From Segatella copri DSM 18205 (lineage in GTDB: Bacteria > Bacteroidota > Bacteroidia > Bacteroidales > Bacteroidaceae), in contig NZ_CP102288.1 of assembly GCF_025151535.1 (NCBI RefSeq), positions 3,252,001 to 3,316,000 on the forward strand: a DNA stretch of 64,000 nucleotides, in the 5' to 3' direction. The translations under genes were made by a program, and so were the position numbers. This document shows, piece after piece, positions 17,118 to 25,085 of this stretch. Every line of letters begins with the position of its first letter. Within the stretch, counting starts at the first letter, position 1. Below the pieces are notes generated by a model, which saw only the letters and a program-made list of their open reading frames with translations, was not told the origin of the DNA and did not search any database.

Positions 17118-17360
17118 ATGTGGGAGAAACTGAGTGATTATTTTCTTGATATCTCCAAATATCTTATAACAGCTACGTTTATTACGACTTTTGTTGGAGA
17201 TATGGGGGAAGAACTGCATTGGCTTATTTATCTGGTCAGTTTTATCTTGGCAACGGGACTTTTCGGGTTCGCTCTGTATTTTGATAAGAAAGGTAAGAAA
17301 GAAAAAGAAGCAAAGCGTAAAAAATATAATAAGTTTAATAATAAAAATAGGAGGATGTAA
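17118..17360 (+). CDS. Small DUF6722-like membrane protein (80 aa)
   Basis: Two hydrophobic segments (about residues 14-28, and 34-54 with LIYLVSFILATGLFGFALYF) are followed by a strongly basic tail (KKGKKEKEAKRKKYNKFNNK) that should stay in the cytoplasm. The gene begins 10 bp after hpt with an AGGAGG ribosome binding site. It resembles small two-helix membrane proteins annotated DUF6722 in Bacteroidales; the family call is tentative and no function is known. Confidence 0.7.
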   Translation: MWEKLSDYFLDISKYLITATFITTFVGDMGEELHWLIYLVSFILATGLFGFALYFDKKGKKEKEAKRKKYNKFNNKNRRM

Positions 17361-17362
17361 GT

Positions 17363-17464
17363 ATGAACACTTTAATTTTTTTAGGCATGTTTGCCGTTTT
17401 CTTTGGTGTTACTATAGCTATACTTTTGTCTCCTTGGGGACAGAAATGGATGAATGAATATTAG
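17363..17464 (+). CDS. 33-aa single-span membrane miniprotein
   Basis: A short gene reading MNTLIFLGMFAVF, a hydrophobic core, then LSPWGQKWMNEY and a TAG stop. It starts 2 bp after the stop of the 80-aa membrane gene and has a good ribosome binding site (TAGGAGG, at 17349-17354, overlapping the previous gene's end). The protein is one transmembrane helix (about residues 4-22) with a short polar C-terminus. The tight coupling to another small membrane protein gene and the Shine-Dalgarno support a real gene. Function unknown; possibly a partner of the 80-aa protein. Confidence 0.6.
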   Translation: MNTLIFLGMFAVFFGVTIAILLSPWGQKWMNEY

Positions 17465-17508
17465 TTTCTGACACAACATAAATATTTTATATATATATTA
17501 AGGTAAAA

Positions 17509-18081
17509 ATGAAAAATATCGTAATTTTCGGCGCTCCAGGTGCAGGTAAGGGCACACAGAGCGACAAGATGATCGAGAAGTATGGTCTCGGTCACATTTC
17601 TACAGGTGATGTACTTCGTAACGAAATCAAGAACGGTACAGAACTTGGTAAGACAGCTAAGGGTTATATCGACAATGGTCAGTTGATTCCAGACGAGTTG
17701 ATGATTGACATCCTCGCAAACGTATACGATAGCTTCGGTAAGGATCACGCTGGTGTAATCTTCGACGGTTTCCCACGTACCACTCCACAGGCTGAGGCTC
17801 TGAAGAAGATGCTTTCTGAGCGTGGTCATAAGATTGCTGCAATGATTGAGTTGGCTGTTCCTGAGGATGAGCTGATGGCTCGCCTGATTAACCGCGGTAA
17901 GGAAAGCGGCCGTTCTGATGATAACGAGGAGACTATCAAGAAGCGTCTCAATGTTTATCATACACAGACCGCTCCGCTCATCGACTGGTATGAGAAGGAA
18001 GGCATTCATCACCACATCGAGGGTCTCGGTACTGTAGATGAGATCTTCGCTCGTGTTTGCAATGTAATCGACAATCTCTAA
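17509..18081 (+). CDS. adk: Adenylate kinase
   Basis: A 190-aa cytoplasmic enzyme catalysing ATP + AMP = 2 ADP. The P-loop is at residues ~7-15 (GAPGAGKGTQ), the AMP-binding part at GHISTGDVLRNEI, and the DGFPRT motif at ~84-89. The LID is short (NRGKESGRSDDNEETIKKRL) without zinc cysteines, as in the shorter bacterial adenylate kinases. The start ATG follows a spaced AAGG ribosome binding site. It lies downstream of hpt and upstream of obgE. Confidence 0.97.
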   Translation: MKNIVIFGAPGAGKGTQSDKMIEKYGLGHISTGDVLRNEIKNGTELGKTAKGYIDNGQLIPDELMIDILANVYDSFGKDHAGVIFDGFPRTTPQAEALKKMLSERGHKIAAMIELAVPEDELMARLINRGKESGRSDDNEETIKKRLNVYHTQTAPLIDWYEKEGIHHHIEGLGTVDEIFARVCNVIDNL

Positions 18082-18095
18082 TTAGTATTTAGTAT

Positions 18096-18222
18096 AATGT
18101 TAAGTGTTAAATGTTAAATGTTAAGTTGGGCGTACGCCTTTCGGGGAAAACCTAGCCTGATGTTGAAACGGAATATTCCTTTCGGGATAATTTAACACTT
18201 AACATTTAACATTTAACATTAC
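18096..18222. repeat. Inverted-repeat element between adk and obgE
   Basis: The left arm ATGTTAAGTGTTAAATGTTA and the right arm TTTAACACTTAACATTTAAC are inverted and themselves made of the repeated 7-mer GTTAAAT/G. The loop holds a GC-richer core with TTTCGGG twice. It may fold as a long stem and act as a terminator or mRNA end element between adk and obgE. Confidence 0.7.
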
Positions 18223-18231
18223 AATATAAAA

Positions 18232-19392
18232 ATGGCTGAATCCAATTTCGTAGACTACGTAAAGATACAATGCCGCTCTGGTAAGGGTGGCAAGGGCTCC
18301 ATGCACCTGCGCCACGTAAAGTACCAGCCTAACGGCGGTCCTGACGGTGGCGACGGCGGACGTGGAGGAAGCATCTATCTCCGCGGCAACCATAACTACT
18401 GGACGTTGCTGCACCTCAAGTATCAGCGCCACTTCTTTGCCGAGCATGGTGGAAATGGTGGCCGTGATAAGTGTCATGGAACCGATGGCAAGGATATTTA
18501 TATCGATGTGCCTTGCGGTACCGTGGTATATAATGCCGAAACAGGCAAGTTTGTATGCGATGTGGCTTATGACGGGCAGGAAGTTCTGCTCCTCAAGGGC
18601 GGTCGTGGCGGATTGGGCAACTTCCAGTTCCGTACCTCTACCAACCAGGCTCCTCGTTATGCACAGCCGGGCGAACCTATGCAGGAGATGACCATCATCA
18701 TGGAACTCAAGCTCCTTGCCGATGTAGGTCTGGTAGGTTTCCCTAATGCCGGTAAGTCAACTTTGCTGAGTGCCGTATCAAGTGCCCGTCCTAAGATTGC
18801 AAACTATCCGTTTACTACGCTCGAACCATCGCTGGGTATCGTAGATTATCGCGATCACCAGAGTTTTGTCATGGCTGATATTCCTGGCATCATCGAGGGA
18901 GCGAGCGAAGGAAAAGGTTTGGGCTTGCGATTCCTCCGCCATATTGAGCGCAACTCTCTGCTGCTCTTCATGGTTCCGGGCGATACTGACGACATCAAGA
19001 AAGAATATGAAGTATTGCTGGGCGAACTGAAGAACTTCAATCCGGAGATGCTCGACAAGCATCGCGTGCTGGCTATCACCAAGTGCGATCTGCTCGACGA
19101 AGAACTGATTGAAATGCTCAAGGAAACCTTGCCTACCGATCTTCCGGTGGTCTTCATCTCGTCTGTTACCGGACAGGGTATCCAGGAACTGAAGGACGTG
19201 CTCTGGAAGGAACTCAATTCAGAGAGCAACAAGCTTCAGGAGATTACTGCCGAAGATACGCTTGTTCACCGTGACAAGGATATGTCTCGCTTCCAGCAGG
19301 AACTGGCTGCAGAGGGCGAGGATGTAGTAGAATATATTGATGAGGATGAAATCGAGGATGTTGACGACCTCGATGATTTCGAATACGAATAA
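18232..19392 (+). CDS. obgE: GTPase Obg
   Basis: A 386-aa essential GTPase linked to late 50S ribosome assembly and stress response. The glycine-rich Obg domain fills residues ~1-160 ([27 protein letters not shown]). The G domain follows with G1 [10 protein letters not shown] (~169), switch/G2 PFTTL, G3 DIPGIIEGA, and G4 TKCD. The C-terminus is a very acidic tail ([20 protein letters not shown]), common in Bacteroidetes Obg. pgeF starts 5 bp downstream, indicating an operon. Confidence 0.97.
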   Translation: MAESNFVDYVKIQCRSGKGGKGSMHLRHVKYQPNGGPDGGDGGRGGSIYLRGNHNYWTLLHLKYQRHFFAEHGGNGGRDKCHGTDGKDIYIDVPCGTVVYNAETGKFVCDVAYDGQEVLLLKGGRGGLGNFQFRTSTNQAPRYAQPGEPMQEMTIIMELKLLADVGLVGFPNAGKSTLLSAVSSARPKIANYPFTTLEPSLGIVDYRDHQSFVMADIPGIIEGASEGKGLGLRFLRHIERNSLLLFMVPGDTDDIKKEYEVLLGELKNFNPEMLDKHRVLAITKCDLLDEELIEMLKETLPTDLPVVFISSVTGQGIQELKDVLWKELNSESNKLQEITAEDTLVHRDKDMSRFQQELAAEGEDVVEYIDEDEIEDVDDLDDFEYE

Positions 19393-19397
19393 ATGTT

Positions 19398-20237
19398 ATG
19401 ATCAAAGAATATCAGGTAGCCGCTGGTGTCAAGGCTTTCTCTACTACCCGCAAGGGAGGAGTGAGCCAGGGCAACTATGGCGAATTTAATATCAATGAGT
19501 TTTGCGGTGACAATGCAGAACATGTGGCTGAAAACCGCAAGCGTCTTGCCACAGAGTTGGGTATTGATACAGCCCATATCATCATGCCCCATCAGGTGCA
19601 TGGAGTAGAGGTGCGCAATATTGCCGGTGAGTTTCTCACCATGCCTGAGAATATCCGCAAGATGGTGCTCGAAGGTGTAGATGCCGTGATGACTGACCAG
19701 AAAGGTGTATGTATCGGTGTTTCTACTGCCGATTGCATCCCTGTGCTTCTTTATGATGAGGAGCATCATGCTGTGGCAGCCATCCATGCCGGCTGGCGTG
19801 GCACGCTGGCTCGCATCGTGCATAAAACCATTCAGGAGATGGCGTTTACCTATCATACTGACCCGAAGAAGTTGAAGGCTGTGATAGGTCCGGGCATTTC
19901 GCTCGACCATTTCGAGGTGGGCGATGAAGTTTACGAGGCGTTCGAGCAGGCAGCTTTCCCTATGGAAGAGATTGCCGAACAGCGTCCTAATGCCGCCTTC
20001 TCGGTTGATCCTGCTGAGCGTGAGCGTCTGGCTGCTGAGGGTAATATCATGCAGCCGCTGAAATGGCATCTCAATCTTCCGCTCTGCAACAGACAGATTC
20101 TTCTGCATTGTGGAGTGGCCGAAGAGAATATCCAGGATTGTGGCATCTGTACCTTTGCCCATAGCGATGAGTACTTCTCTGCCAGAAAGCTGGGTATCGA
20201 GAGTGGCAGAATCTATACAGGCATCTTGTTGAAGTAA
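19398..20237 (+). CDS. pgeF: PgeF/YfiH-family peptidoglycan editing factor
   Basis: A 279-aa protein of the Cu-oxidase_4/YfiH family. Characteristic parts are STTRKGGVSQGNYGEFN near the start, the metal-site segments HQVHGVEVR, TADCIPVLLYD and AAIHAGWRGTL, and the C-terminal CTFAHSDEYFSARK. E. coli homologues remove misincorporated L-Ser from peptidoglycan precursors; others have laccase-like or purine nucleoside activity, so the exact substrate here is open. It starts 5 bp after obgE and is followed by an M23 peptidase gene, giving a cell-wall context. Confidence 0.9.
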   Translation: MIKEYQVAAGVKAFSTTRKGGVSQGNYGEFNINEFCGDNAEHVAENRKRLATELGIDTAHIIMPHQVHGVEVRNIAGEFLTMPENIRKMVLEGVDAVMTDQKGVCIGVSTADCIPVLLYDEEHHAVAAIHAGWRGTLARIVHKTIQEMAFTYHTDPKKLKAVIGPGISLDHFEVGDEVYEAFEQAAFPMEEIAEQRPNAAFSVDPAERERLAAEGNIMQPLKWHLNLPLCNRQILLHCGVAEENIQDCGICTFAHSDEYFSARKLGIESGRIYTGILLK

Positions 20238-20266
20238 AAGCCTGGTAGCAGGTAAGTATCAGATTA

Positions 20267-21469
20267 ATGAAAAGAATGAAAAAAGGATTGCGGCTATTGG
20301 CTGTGGCAGGACTCATGGTGTTCTCGCTGAGCAGCTTTATGCCCGCTAAAAATGTATTCACGGCAGCCGAACAGCAGCAGGTGAGTATTGCAACACCCGG
20401 TCTCTTTGCCCAGAGTCAGGCTTTTAATGTAGACTTTGAGATATTCCGTGCTAAGGAATATTCCTTCCCGCTTCCTGTGGGCAAAGCAACCCTTCTGAAC
20501 AATCATGTGTTGCGTATCTCTACCTCTAAAGGCGATGCTGTCAAGGCGATGCTCGAAGGTTATGTGCGACTTTCCAGAAAGTCGGAATCAATGGGTAATG
20601 TCATCGTGGTGCGCCACGATTGCGGTCTGGAAACCGTTTATGCCAACAATGCCGAGAACCTGGTTAAGGTAGGACAGCATGTGGATGCCGGACAGACGAT
20701 TGCCATTGTAGGCTCTAAGGAGGGTGAAACTTATTGCGACTTCTCTATCATGGTGAATGGCGGTAGGTTGAATCCGGAAACTTTCATAGAGTTGAAATCG
20801 CATAAGTTGCGCCGCCAGACCGTGCAGTTCCGCAAGCATGGTGCCCGTGTCATCGCTTCGGTTATCGGTGGCAAGGATTCTTCTGTAGGAAGAAATGCTG
20901 AGGCTGACAAGGAGGCATCTGGCAAGAAAAAGGGTAGAATAGGAGATGGAATGACGCTCGATCCTGATGAGGTTTATGATCCGTTTACCATTACCAATAC
21001 TTTCGAGCTTGATTTGGAGAAGATAGAAAAGACAGCATGGGCTTATCCTTTGCCGGGTGCCAAGGTAATCAGTCCTTATGGTGGCAAGCGCCGCCATTCG
21101 GGTGTGGATCTCAAGACGCGCCCGAATGATGAGATTGTGGCTGCCTTTGACGGTACGGTTGTTGCATCAGGACCCTACTATGGTTACGGCAACTGCATCC
21201 GTATCAAGCATGCTTATGGTTTCGAGACGCTCTACAGCCATCAGAGTAGGAACAAGGTGAAGAAAGGCGATAAGGTAAAGGCTGGTCAGGTAATCGGTTT
21301 GACGGGCCGTACCGGTAGGGCAACCACAGAGCACCTCCATTTCGAGGTTAGCTTTGATGGTAGACGACTGGACCCAGCCATCATTTATGACCACGGCAAG
21401 CATCAATTGAAGCCTGTAGCCCTCCATCTAACGAAGGGCAAGGGCGTTAAGAGTGTAAAGAAGCAGTAA
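20267..21469 (+). CDS. M23 (LytM) metallopeptidase with degenerate first domain
   Basis: A 400-aa exported protein (signal peptide LLAVAGLMVFSLSSFMPA). It carries two LytM-like beta domains. The first (~60-170: GNVIVVRHDCGLETVYANN, then TYCDFSIMVNGGRLNPE) lacks the zinc HxH motif and is probably inactive. The second (~270-375) has HSGVDL (His ~277, Asp 281) and EHLHFEV (~353-359), the intact zinc site, and should cut peptide cross-links in peptidoglycan. A basic linker separates them. The degenerate domain may activate amidases as in EnvC-type proteins (inference). A strong hairpin follows the stop. Confidence 0.88.
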   Translation: MKRMKKGLRLLAVAGLMVFSLSSFMPAKNVFTAAEQQQVSIATPGLFAQSQAFNVDFEIFRAKEYSFPLPVGKATLLNNHVLRISTSKGDAVKAMLEGYVRLSRKSESMGNVIVVRHDCGLETVYANNAENLVKVGQHVDAGQTIAIVGSKEGETYCDFSIMVNGGRLNPETFIELKSHKLRRQTVQFRKHGARVIASVIGGKDSSVGRNAEADKEASGKKKGRIGDGMTLDPDEVYDPFTITNTFELDLEKIEKTAWAYPLPGAKVISPYGGKRRHSGVDLKTRPNDEIVAAFDGTVVASGPYYGYGNCIRIKHAYGFETLYSHQSRNKVKKGDKVKAGQVIGLTGRTGRATTEHLHFEVSFDGRRLDPAIIYDHGKHQLKPVALHLTKGKGVKSVKKQ

Positions 21470-21479
21470 CTAAGAAGAA

Positions 21480-21512
21480 CAGCCCACTGGCAATACGCTT
21501 GCTAGTGGGCTG
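21480..21512 (+). terminator. Hairpin after the M23 peptidase gene
   Basis: AGCCCACT and AGTGGGCT, extended by an inner GCAA/TTGC pairing, form a strong stem 11 bp after the stop. The following T tract is weak, so it is likely a terminator or 3' stabiliser. Confidence 0.65.
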
Positions 21513-21583
21513 TCTTACTGATACCAGTATCCTGTCTTTCGCTTGCCAGCACTCTATTCATGTTTTCCATTATCAGAAAACAG

Positions 21584-21621
21584 TTCGCCCGTGCGCTGTT
21601 ATCATACAGCACTCGGGCGAA
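21584..21621 (-). terminator. Intrinsic terminator for the lysine-rich small protein gene
   Basis: On the minus strand TTCGCCCGAGTGCTGT pairs with ACAGCGCACGGGCGAA and is followed by CTGTTTT. It lies 25 bp past the stop of the 66-aa gene and supports that gene being transcribed. Confidence 0.65.
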
Positions 21622-21645
21622 ACATATATTTATGATAGAGAAGTA

Positions 21646-21846
21646 TTATTTCTTCTTCTGGGATTTACGATTGGCTCTCTGCTGGCGATACTTTGCCTTC
21701 TGACGGGCAGAGCCACTACCGTGAGCACCCGTTATGTACTTTTTCTTCTTGGCTTTGGTCTTCACCTTGTCGTCGTCATCCTTCTTAGGACCACCGCCGC
21801 CTTTGAAGACCATACCGCCCATGATAATATCGTCAATGTCACTCAT
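21646..21846 (-). CDS. Lysine/glycine-rich small protein (66 aa)
   Basis: A small, highly charged protein. It begins MSDIDDIIMGGMVFKGGGG, then an acidic DDDD patch and a long basic stretch (KTKAKKKKY; RQKAKYRQQRANRKSQKKK). No signal peptide and little secondary structure is expected; the basic end suggests RNA or ribosome contact, but that is only a guess from composition. It begins 21 bp after the stop of the AICAR formyltransferase gene, has a possible ribosome binding site (AAGGT), and is followed by a clean intrinsic terminator. No family recognised. Confidence 0.6.
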   Translation of the reverse strand: MSDIDDIIMGGMVFKGGGGPKKDDDDKVKTKAKKKKYITGAHGSGSARQKAKYRQQRANRKSQKKK

Positions 21847-21867
21847 ATACCTTAATTATATAATAAA

Positions 21868-23052
21868 TTAGTGATGGAAGAGGCGAACGTGAGTAAACGC
21901 CATGGCGATGCCGTACTTGTCGCAGGTATCAATAACATTATCGTCACGGATACTACCGCCTGCTTCTGCTATGTATTCAACACCACTCTTGTGAGCACGC
22001 TCAATATTGTCGCCGAATGGGAAGAAAGCATCACTACCTACAGATACACCCTTGTTCTGGGCAATCCAAGCCTTCTTCTCCTCGCGGGTCAATGGCTCAG
22101 GCTTCTCCGTAAAGAACTGCTCCCAAACGCCGTCCTGCAATACATCCTCCCACTCATCAGAGATATAGACATTGATGGTATTGTCGCGGTCGGCACGACG
22201 GATCTTCTCCTTGAAAGGCAGGTTCATCACCTTAGGACACTGGCGCAACCACCACTCATCAGCCTTAGAACCAGCCAGACGGGTACAGTGGATACGGCTC
22301 TGCTGACCGGCACCGATACCGATAGCCTGACCATCCTTTACGTAGCATACAGAGTTACTCTGAGTATACTTCAGGGTGATGAGCGAGATAATCAGATCGC
22401 GCTTAGCCTCAGGAGTGAAAGTCTTGTTCTTGGTAGGAACATCCTCGAAGAGAGCAGGATCATCAAGCTTCACCTCGTTGCGTCCCTGTTCGAAGGTAAC
22501 ACCGAACACCTGCTTGCGCTCGATAGGAGCTGGCACATAGTCAGGATCAATCTTGATAACGCAGTAGGTACCCTTGCGCTTTTCCTTCAGAACCTCGATA
22601 GCCTCAGGAGTATAGCCAGGAGCAATGACACCATCGCTCACCTCACGCTTGATGAGGAGGGCTGTAGCCTCGTCGCATACATCGCTCAGCGCAACAAAGT
22701 CGCCATAAGAGCACATGCGGTCAGCGCCACGGGCACGAGCATAGGCACAAGCCAATGGAGAGAGCTCAAACTTGACATCATCAACGAAGTAAATCTTCTT
22801 CAATGTGTCGCTCAGAGGCAAGCCGATAGCTGCACCGGCAGGAGAAACGTGTTTGAAACTAGCGGCAGCAGGCATTCCTGTAGCAGCCTTGAGCTCCTTG
22901 ACCAATTGCCAGGAATTGAAGGCATCCAGGAAGTTGATGTAGCCAGGACGGCCGTTGATCACTTCGATAGGAAGCTCCCTTCCGTCATCCATATAGATGC
23001 GAGAAGGTTTCTGATTTGGATTACATCCGTACTTAAGTGCTAATTCTTTCAT
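21868..23052 (-). CDS. Stand-alone AICAR formyltransferase (PurH-like)
   Basis: A 394-aa protein homologous to the AICAR transformylase part of PurH, which moves a formyl group from 10-formyl-tetrahydrofolate to AICAR late in purine synthesis. Recognisable parts are KYGCNPNQKPSRIY at the start, AAASFKHVSPAGAAIGLPLS (the conserved KH catalytic segment), YTQSNSVCYVKDGQAIGIGAGQQSR and SDAFFPFGDNIERA. It lacks the N-terminal IMP cyclohydrolase domain of the ~520-aa bifunctional PurH, so another protein must close the ring or this is a paralogue. A -7 box (TAACTTTG) lies at 23093-23100. Confidence 0.88.
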   Translation of the reverse strand: MKELALKYGCNPNQKPSRIYMDDGRELPIEVINGRPGYINFLDAFNSWQLVKELKAATGMPAAASFKHVSPAGAAIGLPLSDTLKKIYFVDDVKFELSPLACAYARARGADRMCSYGDFVALSDVCDEATALLIKREVSDGVIAPGYTPEAIEVLKEKRKGTYCVIKIDPDYVPAPIERKQVFGVTFEQGRNEVKLDDPALFEDVPTKNKTFTPEAKRDLIISLITLKYTQSNSVCYVKDGQAIGIGAGQQSRIHCTRLAGSKADEWWLRQCPKVMNLPFKEKIRRADRDNTINVYISDEWEDVLQDGVWEQFFTEKPEPLTREEKKAWIAQNKGVSVGSDAFFPFGDNIERAHKSGVEYIAEAGGSIRDDNVIDTCDKYGIAMAFTHVRLFHH

Positions 23053-23092
23053 CTTCTAAGAAATGTATTTTGGAATTTGGCGCAAAGTTACA

Positions 23093-23100
23093 AAAAATGA
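23093..23100 (-). promoter_or_regulatory. -7 box for the AICAR formyltransferase gene
   Basis: TAACTTTG on the minus strand, 40 bp upstream of the start codon. Confidence 0.55.
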
Positions 23101-23226
23101 TTGAGATATTGGACTTCTGTTTCGTAAAAAGCCCTAAAAAACAGCATTTTTATGATATAAAGCATTTTTTTTACCTCAAAACATAAAAAAGTCGGGAAAA
23201 ATGTACTCTGTTTCATTCTTTTTCAG

Positions 23227-23234
23227 TACTTTTG
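23227..23234 (+). promoter_or_regulatory. -7 box for the 74-aa gene (TACTTTTG)
   Basis: Fits TAnnTTTG 31 bp upstream of the ATG at 23265. It overlaps an upstream in-frame start, which argues for the shorter protein. Confidence 0.55.
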
Positions 23235-23264
23235 CTCCCAGTTAGTAAATATGAGAGGATTGTT

Positions 23265-23489
23265 ATGAAACAGGATTTGAAAGTCCTTGCTGAACACATA
23301 GAAAAGAAGGTTGGCAAGGCACATGTTTTCTACAAAATGTGGGATGTTTTGAAAGGGAAGGAGAAGCCTTCCCGCCAGACTTTGGACAAGCTGGCGCTGC
23401 TTGCCGGATTCCAGAGTTGGGATGATTTCCAAGGTGCTTTACACGGCACGGAGGATGGGCTCGTGAATTATGATGCGGGCGAAAAATAA
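23265..23489 (+). CDS. Small helical protein of unknown function (74 aa)
   Basis: The protein reads MKQDLKVLAEHIEKKVGKAH, then a segment with WDVLKGKEKPSRQTLDKLAL, then GFQSWDDFQGALHG. The SRQTLDKLALLAGFQSWDDF block resembles a helix-turn-helix-like module seen in Bacteroidetes proteins, so DNA binding is possible but unproven. The ATG at 23265 is chosen over an in-frame start at 23232 because a -7 promoter box occupies 23227-23234 and a ribosome binding site (GAGAGGA) precedes 23265. It is monocistronic with a terminator after it. Confidence 0.7.
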   Translation: MKQDLKVLAEHIEKKVGKAHVFYKMWDVLKGKEKPSRQTLDKLALLAGFQSWDDFQGALHGTEDGLVNYDAGEK

Positions 23490-23576
23490 AAGAATGGAGC
23501 ATGGTTGGTTTAGTAGGCTGCCATGATTAATTTAATGGTAAAGATAGTTGTTTTTCGGTTAAGATTATTAACATAA

Positions 23577-23618
23577 AAAGGGAACCCGGTCGTGAGACTA
23601 GATTCCCTTTATTTTTTT
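23577..23618. terminator. Intrinsic terminator between the 74-aa gene and rplS
   Basis: AAGGGAA pairs with TTCCCTT around a ~19-nt loop, followed by ATTTTTTT on the plus strand; A-rich sequence on the other side would also serve the convergent rplS transcript. Confidence 0.65.
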
Positions 23619-23641
23619 CTGATTAGGTCTCCTAAGAAAAA

Positions 23642-24007
23642 TTATTCTTCACCCTTAGCTACAGTCTTCTTCTCAGCGATACGAGCCTTCTTACCAGTAA
23701 GCTTACGCAAGTAATACAACTTAGCGCGACGAACCTTACCACGCTTGTTCACCTCGATAGAATCGATAGCTGGTGACTCGATAGGGAAGATACGCTCAAC
23801 ACCTACAGTACCAGACATCTTGCGAACTGTGAAACGCTTCTTGTCACCATGACCAGAGATCTTGATAACAACACCACGATAGAGCTGGATACGCTCCTTA
23901 GTACCCTCGACGATTTTGTAAGCGACTGTGATAGTATCACCTGCCTTGAACTCAGGGAACTTCTTGCCGGTTGCAAATGCTTCTTCAGCAACTTTAATCA
24001 AATCCAT
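23642..24007 (-). CDS. rplS: 50S ribosomal protein L19
   Basis: A 121-aa ribosomal protein. The frame extends further upstream, but [20 protein letters not shown] is the family start, so ATG at 24007 is chosen. Typical parts are [35 protein letters not shown], and the C-terminal [18 protein letters not shown]. It has a slightly extended C-terminal tail ([11 protein letters not shown]). A -7 box (TAACTTTG) is at 24106-24113, about 100 bp upstream. Confidence 0.97.
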   Translation of the reverse strand: MDLIKVAEEAFATGKKFPEFKAGDTITVAYKIVEGTKERIQLYRGVVIKISGHGDKKRFTVRKMSGTVGVERIFPIESPAIDSIEVNKRGKVRRAKLYYLRKLTGKKARIAEKKTVAKGEE

Positions 24008-24105
24008 TTTTTGTATAAAATTAAAAATTGTTTGTCGTTCCAACGCAACATGGACTTGGACAACACTTCTGCCCAGACAACAGCGGTTACGCCGAAAAGC
24101 GGGTG

Positions 24106-24113
24106 CAAAGTTA
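24106..24113 (-). promoter_or_regulatory. -7 box for rplS (TAACTTTG)
   Basis: Matches TAnnTTTG on the minus strand and lies inside the falsely extended upstream reading frame, supporting the shorter L19 start. Confidence 0.55.
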
Positions 24114-24238
24114 CTACTTTTTCTTGTATCTCGCAAATTTTCAGACACTTTCTTTCTTTTTTCTCGCAGATTTAACTATTTTTCTTTCTGGTCAGCGTCT
24201 TTTCCCACAGATTTCACGGATTTCACAGATTTATTTTG

Positions 24239-24246
24239 TATTTTTG
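24239..24246 (+). promoter_or_regulatory. -7 box for the split 5'-nucleotidase genes (TATTTTTG)
   Basis: Matches TAnnTTTG 29 bp upstream of the ATG at 24276. Confidence 0.55.
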
Positions 24247-24275
24247 CACTCCAAAACATTAAGATAACAATAAAT

Positions 24276-25052
24276 ATGAAGAAAAAGAATGGTATGAAGG
24301 TGGCACTTGCATCAACGGTCATGCTGCTGATGGCAAGTCCGGCTTTCGCCCAAAAATACAAGGTGGCAAAGGTGGAGAGAACCCGGATATTGGTTGATCA
24401 GAAATGGGATGCACAGCCTGATGCTGAGGCTGCCAGGTTTATCGCTCCTTATAAGAGTAAGGTAGACAGTATCATGGGTCCTGTTGTAGGTCATATTGCT
24501 CATGATATGACCTGTCACCGTCCGGAGAGTGAACTCAGTAACTTGCTCTGTGACATCCTTGTATGGGGTGGCAAGCAGTTTGAAGAACAGCCTGTTTTCG
24601 CTGTTTACAATATGGGTGGCATCCGTTCTAATCTTGCCAAGGGTAAGGTTACTGTAGGCGATGTGAACGATATGGCTCCTTTCGAGAACAAAATCTGTTT
24701 CCTGACCCTGAAGGGCGATAAGGTTCTGGAGCTTTTCCAGCAGATAGCTCATCGTGGCGGCGAAGGCTTGAGCCATGCTGTAAGAATGGTTATCACCAAG
24801 GATGGCAAGCTGAAGAGCGTTACACTGAACGGTGAACCAGTTGTTCCGGAGAAGAGTTACCGCGTTGCAACCCTCGATTATCTTGCCGAAGGTAATGACC
24901 AGCTCGTTGCCTTCAAGAGCGGAACCGATGTCTTTGCTCCTAAGCAGATAGAGAACAATGTGCGCTACATCATCATGAATTATTTCCGTGAGATGCAGGC
25001 ACAGGGCAAGATGGTGGAATCTAAGATTGAAGGCCGCTGCGTGGTAGAATAG
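24276..25052 (+). CDS. 5'-nucleotidase C-terminal domain protein
   Basis: A 258-aa exported protein (signal peptide ending SPAFAQ) consisting only of the 5'-nucleotidase C-terminal (substrate-binding) domain: AHDMTCHRPESELSNLLCD, FAVYNMGGIRSNLAKG (the NxGGIR substrate motif), GDVNDMAPFENKICFLTLKG. In UshA-type enzymes this domain is fused behind the metallophosphatase domain; here the catalytic domain is encoded by the next gene (start 25086, 33 bp later). The ATG at 24276 follows a -7 box and precedes the signal peptide, so the longer upstream frame is not used. The two proteins probably work together in the periplasm to dephosphorylate nucleotides (inference). Confidence 0.9.
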   Translation: MKKKNGMKVALASTVMLLMASPAFAQKYKVAKVERTRILVDQKWDAQPDAEAARFIAPYKSKVDSIMGPVVGHIAHDMTCHRPESELSNLLCDILVWGGKQFEEQPVFAVYNMGGIRSNLAKGKVTVGDVNDMAPFENKICFLTLKGDKVLELFQQIAHRGGEGLSHAVRMVITKDGKLKSVTLNGEPVVPEKSYRVATLDYLAEGNDQLVAFKSGTDVFAPKQIENNVRYIIMNYFREMQAQGKMVESKIEGRCVVE

Positions 25053-25085
25053 TTGATAGTTAATAGTTTATAGTTGATCATTCTG

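Noticed and set aside
21871..23043. Long 390-codon open frame on the plus strand opposite the AICAR formyltransferase gene
   Set aside because: It is the antisense shadow of a clear conserved gene; its translation has no recognisable domain or ribosome binding site.
24008..24148. Extended L19 start
   Set aside because: The extension contains the -7 box of rplS and does not match the L19 family, which starts at MDLIKVAEE.
23928..24275. Longer N-terminus for the 5'-nucleotidase C-terminal protein
   Set aside because: The extension would read through the rplS promoter region and a -7 box; the signal peptide starts at 24276.
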